Below, in pieces: positions 60,298 to 64,000 of a stretch of DNA of 64,000 nt. The stretch is from JANNVK01 sp031430435 (lineage in GTDB: Bacteria > Acidobacteriota > Blastocatellia > Pyrinomonadales > Pyrinomonadaceae): the NCBI GenBank assembly GCA_031430435.1, contig JANPBM010000090.1:1-64000 (forward strand). Direction: 5' to 3'. The notes beneath the pieces were generated by a model. The model saw only the letters and a program-made list of their open reading frames with translations. It had not been told where the DNA came from and did not search any database. Position 1 is the stretch's first letter, and the number at the start of each line of letters is the position of its first letter. The translations under genes and the position numbers were made by a program.

Positions 60298-60652
60298 CTC
60301 TAAACTCCGAAATAACTTCAATTTTCCCGACAATGTTTTCGTTGAACTTCGCAACATCTTCCGCCGGAATCCAATATTCTTGGCAGATTGAACTTCCGAC
60401 AACTTGAATTTCAAAACCGGCTAAATAATCGCTTCTGACTTCAAACTTTGTTACATAACCGAGTTTATCCGCGTTATATTTTGCGTTCCAATCTCGTGCG
60501 ATTTGCGTTGCGTATTCTTTGTTCAAAACAGGATAAAAAATCGGCTGTTCAGGCAAACGAGGCGGAAATTTTGTATAACCGCTTGCTTCGATTAAAGCGA
60601 GTTCGTTCTTTCCTGTCGGGCGATAAAGCGTTGTAGTTTCAATGTTTTCCAT
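60290..60652 (-). CDS. ADP-ribosylation/crystallin J1-like small protein
   Basis: 120 residues opening MENIETTTLYRPTGKNELALIEASGYTKFPPRLPEQPIFYPVL (in segments), and then YATQIARDWNAKYN and GFEIQVVGSSICQEYWIPAEDVAKFNENIVGKIEV. Similar small proteins are commonly labelled ADP-ribosylation/crystallin J1, a name with little functional support. Cytoplasmic. It is coupled to the next gene by overlap. Real function unknown. Confidence 0.65.
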   Translation of the reverse strand: MENIETTTLYRPTGKNELALIEASGYTKFPPRLPEQPIFYPVLNKEYATQIARDWNAKYNADKLGYVTKFEVRSDYLAGFEIQVVGSSICQEYWIPAEDVAKFNENIVGKIEVISEFRGE

Positions 60653-60668
60653 TTATTCAAACGATATT

Positions 60669-61079
60669 TTAAGCCGCCAAAAGTTCCTTAAGCTGTTCGG
60701 CAACCGCCCGCACAAACTCTTTATTTTTGGTAATATCTTCAACATTATTTTGCAACGGAGCATTATTCGCCAAATCTTTTTCCATAATTGCCCGAAGTTC
60801 GGCGTTGATTTGCGTTTGATACGGAGCGGCATTCGGATTTTCGGCTCGACTGCGAAAATGTTGGAGAATGTCGCCGTCTATACAAATGTTGATGCGTGTT
60901 TTGGTTTCTTTCGACTTAAAATTCAGATGACGTTGATGAAATCCTCCGCGTTTGAAAGTATGTTTTCCAACCGACAATATCTCATCTTTCAATAAACCTT
61001 CGGCAAGTTGTTGATTATGTTGTTCTTCAGTAACTTCTACGATAATTTCTTTATTATTCCGCATAAATGTTTTCCTCAA
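60669..61079 (-). CDS. brnA: BrnA-like antitoxin
   Basis: 136 residues. The C-terminal half has KTRINICIDGDILQHFRSRAENPNAAPYQTQINAELRAIM, a ribbon-helix-helix DNA-binding region of the BrnA family. The first 50 residues are toxin-binding and longer than in the smallest BrnA. It overlaps the upstream BrnT-like gene by 26 bp, the typical toxin-first order. BrnA neutralises BrnT and represses the operon. Confidence 0.82.
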   Translation of the reverse strand: MRKTFMRNNKEIIVEVTEEQHNQQLAEGLLKDEILSVGKHTFKRGGFHQRHLNFKSKETKTRINICIDGDILQHFRSRAENPNAAPYQTQINAELRAIMEKDLANNAPLQNNVEDITKNKEFVRAVAEQLKELLAA

Positions 61080-61323
61080 ATTTTGTTGCTTTTCTGGCAG
61101 AAATGATTCGAATTACATTATCTTCTCTTTCGGCAAATACCACGAAAATTAAACCTTTGGGTATTAATCCGATTAAATTGAATCGTAACTCTTCATCTGA
61201 ATGAGATTCGTCAACTGAGTCAACCAAATTAGGATCATCAAAAGCTAATTTTGCTTCTTCAAACGAAATCGAATGCCTTAGCAAGTTAATGTTAGCTTTT
61301 TCCAAATCCCATTCAAACATCAT
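61054..61323 (-). CDS. brnT: BrnT-like ribonuclease toxin
   Basis: About 89 residues, taking the second ATG (two upstream codons also allow a start). FEWDLEKANINLLRHSISFEEAKLAFDDP is the BrnT signature, followed by ERFNLIG-like and FVVFAEREDNVIRIISARKATKFEE strands; the last motif carries the Arg residues expected for RNase activity. BrnT cleaves RNA and stops growth when unopposed. It starts 41 bp after pyrB on the same strand. Confidence 0.85.
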   Translation of the reverse strand: MMFEWDLEKANINLLRHSISFEEAKLAFDDPNLVDSVDESHSDEELRFNLIGLIPKGLIFVVFAEREDNVIRIISARKATKFEENIYAE

Positions 61324-61363
61324 ACACATAAATATACACTAATAAAGATAAAATTGAAAGAAA

Positions 61364-62311
61364 TTACTTTTTACTTGGCATTCCGCCCGTTGCCAAATAC
61401 AAAACTGCCATTCTGACCGCAACGCCGTATTTTACTTGGTCTAAAATTAAACTTCGAGAACCGTCGGCGACTTCGGACGAAATTTCGATTCCGCGATTCA
61501 TCGGTCCGGGATGAAGCACGATTGCGTCGGGTTTTGCCAAATCGAGCCGTTTTTCGGTTAAGCCGTAATGAATCGCGTATTCTCGCAGAGTCGGGAAAAA
61601 CGCGGAATCTTGGCGTTCTTGCTGAATCCGCAAAATCATCACCACATCGGCACCTTCGATAGCTTCTTCAATGTGATCAACCACAACCAAATCTTTCTCG
61701 ACCAAATGCTTAAAGTCAGGCGGAACAAGCGGTTTAGGTCCCGCAACGCGGATTTTTGCACCGAGTTTTGTGAGCAAATGAATGTTTGAGCGGGCGACTC
61801 TGGAATGCAGAATATCGCCGATTATTGCCACATTTAAGCCCGAGATTTCGCCTTTGCGTTCGCGGATTGTCATTGCATCGAGCAAGGCTTGCGTCGGGTG
61901 TTCGTTCGCCCCGTCGCCCGCGTTGATGATGGCGGCTTTTGAATGTTTGGCTAACTGATGCGGAACGCCGGCGGAACCGTGTCGGACAACAATGCAATCG
62001 GGCGACATTGCATCAAGATTCAACGCCGTATCAATTAAAGTTTCACCTTTTGTGACGCTCGAAGTTGAGACGGAAATATTTACGGCATCGGCTGAAAGAC
62101 GTTTAGCGGCGAGTTCAAAACTCGTGCGTGTGCGAGTGGAATTTTCAAAAAAAAGATTGATGACGGTCTTGCCGCGAAGTGTCGGAACTTTTTTGATTTC
62201 GCGATTATTTATTTCGCTGAAAGTTTCCGCCGTGTCTAAAATGCCGATAATTTCGTCGGCTGATAGATTACGAATTCCCAGTAAATCTTTGCGTTTGAAT
62301 GGTTTTTCCAT
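61364..62311 (-). CDS. pyrB: Aspartate carbamoyltransferase catalytic subunit
   Basis: 315 residues, full length. FFENSTRTRTSFE (carbamoyl-phosphate binding), GDGANEHPTQALLD and LHPGPMNRGIEI are diagnostic. It joins carbamoyl phosphate and aspartate, the first committed step of pyrimidine synthesis. No regulatory PyrI is nearby. The ATG follows a terminator-like hairpin by about 11 bp past its T-run and has no ribosome site, so expression may be set by attenuation. Confidence 0.96.
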   Translation of the reverse strand: MEKPFKRKDLLGIRNLSADEIIGILDTAETFSEINNREIKKVPTLRGKTVINLFFENSTRTRTSFELAAKRLSADAVNISVSTSSVTKGETLIDTALNLDAMSPDCIVVRHGSAGVPHQLAKHSKAAIINAGDGANEHPTQALLDAMTIRERKGEISGLNVAIIGDILHSRVARSNIHLLTKLGAKIRVAGPKPLVPPDFKHLVEKDLVVVDHIEEAIEGADVVMILRIQQERQDSAFFPTLREYAIHYGLTEKRLDLAKPDAIVLHPGPMNRGIEISSEVADGSRSLILDQVKYGVAVRMAVLYLATGGMPSKK

Positions 62312-62321
62312 TTTTGATTAT

Positions 62322-62350
62322 AAAAAAAAGCAAGGAAATTAACCTTGCTT
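62322..62350 (-). terminator. Terminator-like attenuator before pyrB
   Basis: On the minus strand AAGCAAGG pairs with CCTTGCTT around a 7-nt loop, followed by at least seven T. It lies between the small ORF at 62359 and pyrB, inside an otherwise continuous pyr cluster, as a transcription attenuator would. Confidence 0.75.
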
Positions 62351-62358
62351 ACAAAAAA

Positions 62359-62586
62359 TTAGCGATTGATTGCCAACAGAGTTTCGGAGACAATCGGCGG
62401 AACTTGGATCGGACAAAACATCTTCGCATCATACAAATAATCTTCACCGTCTTCGTCAATTACCCGCATACAACCGAGTTTTTCGGCTTCATCGTCGGGA
62501 ATAAACCGGTAAAGTTTGCCAACTTCCAACGAAACATCGTAACCGATATTATTTAAACAGACGACAAAATTTGTATCAATTTTCAT
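62359..62586 (-). CDS. Small hypothetical protein in the pyr cluster
   Basis: 75 residues: IGYDVSLEVGKLYRFIPDDEAEKLGCMRVIDEDGEDYLYDAKMF in segments suggests a small SH3-like beta barrel. Such short proteins next to metabolic genes are of unknown function. It lies 5 bp downstream of the 62592 gene and ends just before the attenuator-like hairpin. Confidence 0.65.
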   Translation of the reverse strand: MKIDTNFVVCLNNIGYDVSLEVGKLYRFIPDDEAEKLGCMRVIDEDGEDYLYDAKMFCPIQVPPIVSETLLAINR

Positions 62587-62591
62587 ATAAG

Positions 62592-62828
62592 TTAGTCCAA
62601 AAAAGGGAATTTTATTTTCTCCTCTTTTCTGCCGATTCCGTGTGCTTCATACCAATGAATTTCCGCCAACCGATAAGTTCCGTCTTCAAGTTTTATTGTA
62701 GCGATTCCTTTCTTTTTTCGCCAACGACCGCGACCGTAACGTTTTCTTAAAAGTTGTAAAACGCGGATTGACGAACCTTCTGCAATCGTTTCGATGTTTG
62801 AAATTTCACTGACAATTTCAAACTTCAT
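62592..62828 (-). CDS. Small basic hypothetical protein coupled to pyrR
   Basis: 78 residues, basic middle (LLRKRYGRGRWRKKKG) followed by LEDGTYRLAEIHWYEAHGIGRKE. It could bind nucleic acid, judging by charge only. Its ATG overlaps the pyrR stop by 4 bp, so it is translationally coupled to pyrR. Confidence 0.68.
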   Translation of the reverse strand: MKFEIVSEISNIETIAEGSSIRVLQLLRKRYGRGRWRKKKGIATIKLEDGTYRLAEIHWYEAHGIGRKEEKIKFPFLD

Positions 62829-63385
62829 GGTCTTTCAAAAATCCCGACTGCTTCAACACCGTCAAATTCTTTGAGCATAACTTTTATTATCTCGCTCTTT
62901 TTGGTTGAAAGCATTTTGCCGACAAAATCTGCTTGAATCGGTAATTCGCGATGTTCTTTGCCGCGATCTACCAAAACCGCGAGTTGGACTTTATTCGGGC
63001 GACCGAAATCCATCAGTTGATCCATCGCGGCACGGATTGTGCGTCCCGTGTAAAGCACATCGTCAACCAAAATAATGTTTTTTCCTTCAATGTCAACGTC
63101 CAATTCAGTTCGATTAACAATCGGATTTGTTCCGACCGTTGATAGATCATCGCGATAAAGTGTGATGTCAATAACGCCGAAAACCGGGGCAATACCTTCT
63201 AATGCGGTGATATTCTTGACTAAAGTTTCAGCCAGAGGAACTCCGCGACGACGAATTCCTACCAAATATAAATTTTCCGCACCGTGATTATTTTCAACAA
63301 TTTCCGAGGCAAGCCGCGACATCGCACGTTTCATACTTGCACTATTCATTATTCGATTTTTTTCAACTAAATTTGCTTCTGTCAT
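62825..63385 (-). CDS. pyrR: Bifunctional pyr regulator/uracil phosphoribosyltransferase
   Basis: 186 residues. The PRPP loop ILVDDVLYTGRTIRAA is intact; LYLVGIRRRGVPLAETL near the start and VLVDRGKEHRELPIQADFVGK near the end are typical of PyrR. In other bacteria PyrR binds pyr mRNA with UMP and causes attenuation, and has weak uracil phosphoribosyltransferase activity. It heads the pyr cluster, and its 5' gap to the divergent Uma2 gene is only 60 bp, too short for its own attenuator. Confidence 0.94.
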   Translation of the reverse strand: MTEANLVEKNRIMNSASMKRAMSRLASEIVENNHGAENLYLVGIRRRGVPLAETLVKNITALEGIAPVFGVIDITLYRDDLSTVGTNPIVNRTELDVDIEGKNIILVDDVLYTGRTIRAAMDQLMDFGRPNKVQLAVLVDRGKEHRELPIQADFVGKMLSTKKSEIIKVMLKEFDGVEAVGIFERP

Positions 63386-63445
63386 TTCGTTAAAATCGTA
63401 ACAAAATAAGATGACAAGTTCAAAGTTAAGAGATAAAATTCAATC

Positions 63446-64000
63446 ATGGCTTTAGCAAAAACATATCCGACAATTTCAGTTGCCGAATATCTTGAACTGG
63501 AACGTGCGTCTGAAATCCGCCACGAATATCTTGACGGGCAAGTTTATGTGATGGCAGGCGAAAGCCTGCGGCACAGTAGAATTTGTTTTAGTTTATACGC
63601 AAATATTGGTGGTCAGCTTCGCGGAAAACCTTGCTCGGGGTTTTTCGCCGAATATGAAAATTGCCACCAATAATAAAGGACTTTATGCGTATCCCGATTT
63701 GGCAATTGTTTGCGGAGAGCCGAAATATCACGACAAAAAGGGTGATGTTTTGTTGAATCCGACAATAATTTTTGAAGTATTATCGCCTTCAACGCAACAT
63801 TACGACCGCGGCGAGAAATTTCTTCGTTACACGAATTACATAAAATCTTTAACCGATTATGTGTTGATTTCGCAAGACAAACCGTTGGTTGAACATTTTT
63901 CACGCCAACCTGATAATTCGTGGCAAAGCGTTGTAATTCAAGGACTTGACGCTGTTTTGCAACTTACGGCAATAAATGTCGAGCTACCGCTAAAAGAACT
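63446..64000 (+). pseudogene. Frameshifted Uma2-family (DUF820) gene, cut by window end
   Basis: MALAKTYPTISVAEYLELERASEIRHEYLDGQVYVMAG begins (in segments) a Uma2 restriction-endonuclease-like protein. After codon 64 the frame runs to a stop at 63673, but the family sequence continues in another frame: MKIATNNKGLYAYPDLAIVCGEP, ILNPTIIFEVLSPST-like and DRGEKFLRYTNYIKSL up to the end of the window. Removing one G from the GGGG run at 63637-63640 restores a single frame. A true mutation, a slipping site or a sequencing error are all possible. Confidence 0.85.

Noticed and set aside
60298..60414. N-terminal extension of the hypothetical gene before pyrC
   Set aside because: It overlaps the upstream gene by 125 bp; GTG 60297 with GAGG and an 8-bp overlap is a better start.

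Overview
The window looks like chromosome from a Gram-negative, didermic bacterium of moderate-to-low GC. Acidobacteriota of the Blastocatellia/Pyrinomonadaceae kind is my best inference. It rests on gene content (futalosine-type menaquinone gene mqnD, CHAT-TPR protein, VIT/vWA protein, paired M16 peptidases, many secreted proteins, Uma2) and is not proven. I saw no rRNA, tRNA, CRISPR array or prophage.

Layout. 1-1850: edge of a MITE-like repeat, then two small genes in near-identical flanks with unrelated coding parts. 1856-5860: giant secreted LCAT-like acyltransferase/lipase with SdrD-like and carboxypeptidase-regulatory-like domains. 5900-6320: degenerate 20/21-bp minisatellite. 6400-12700: a compact bacterial microcompartment (BMC) locus with BMC-H shell protein, CoA-acylating aldehyde dehydrogenase with an unusual tail, BMC-P vertex protein, a TonB-like protein, an ACT protein, a membrane zinc-ribbon protein and a UPF0210 protein. 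It is interrupted by a small transposon-like element with target duplication and by a two-gene cassette of unknown function. 12700-22600: gamma-glutamyltransferase, gingipain-like protease, FHA protein, Ser/Thr kinase, LolA-like protein, MqnD, UbiX. 22900-28500: sigma/anti-sigma pair, GH75-like protein and CHAT-TPR protein. 28700-38000: second LCAT-like enzyme coupled to LarB, NlpC/P60 hydrolase behind a long structured leader, small secreted or hypothetical proteins, DinB-like and histone-deacetylase-like proteins. 38000-45100: VIT/vWA protein, then a secretin-pseudopilin-PilM cluster. 45200-57800: LolA-like protein, IscA/ErpA, trypsin-TPR protease, CarH-like B12 sensor, RpiB, AraC regulator, M16 pair, YegP, SWIM-Rad52 fusion, XRE regulator. 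57900-64000: a pyr cluster on the minus strand (pyrR, two small ORFs, pyrB, BrnT/BrnA, two hypotheticals, pyrC) and a frameshifted Uma2 gene cut by the window end.

How it works together. The BMC locus has shell parts and an aldehyde dehydrogenase but no signature enzyme making the aldehyde, no BMC-T and no phosphotransacylase, so it is either a partial system completed elsewhere or a reduced new type. Across the window there is a striking non-coding grammar: terminator-like hairpins whose U-tract ends at or near a start codon that lacks a Shine-Dalgarno sequence, and 7-nt tandem repeats between genes and once inside the aldehyde dehydrogenase gene, where unit gain or loss would change the frame of its tail.
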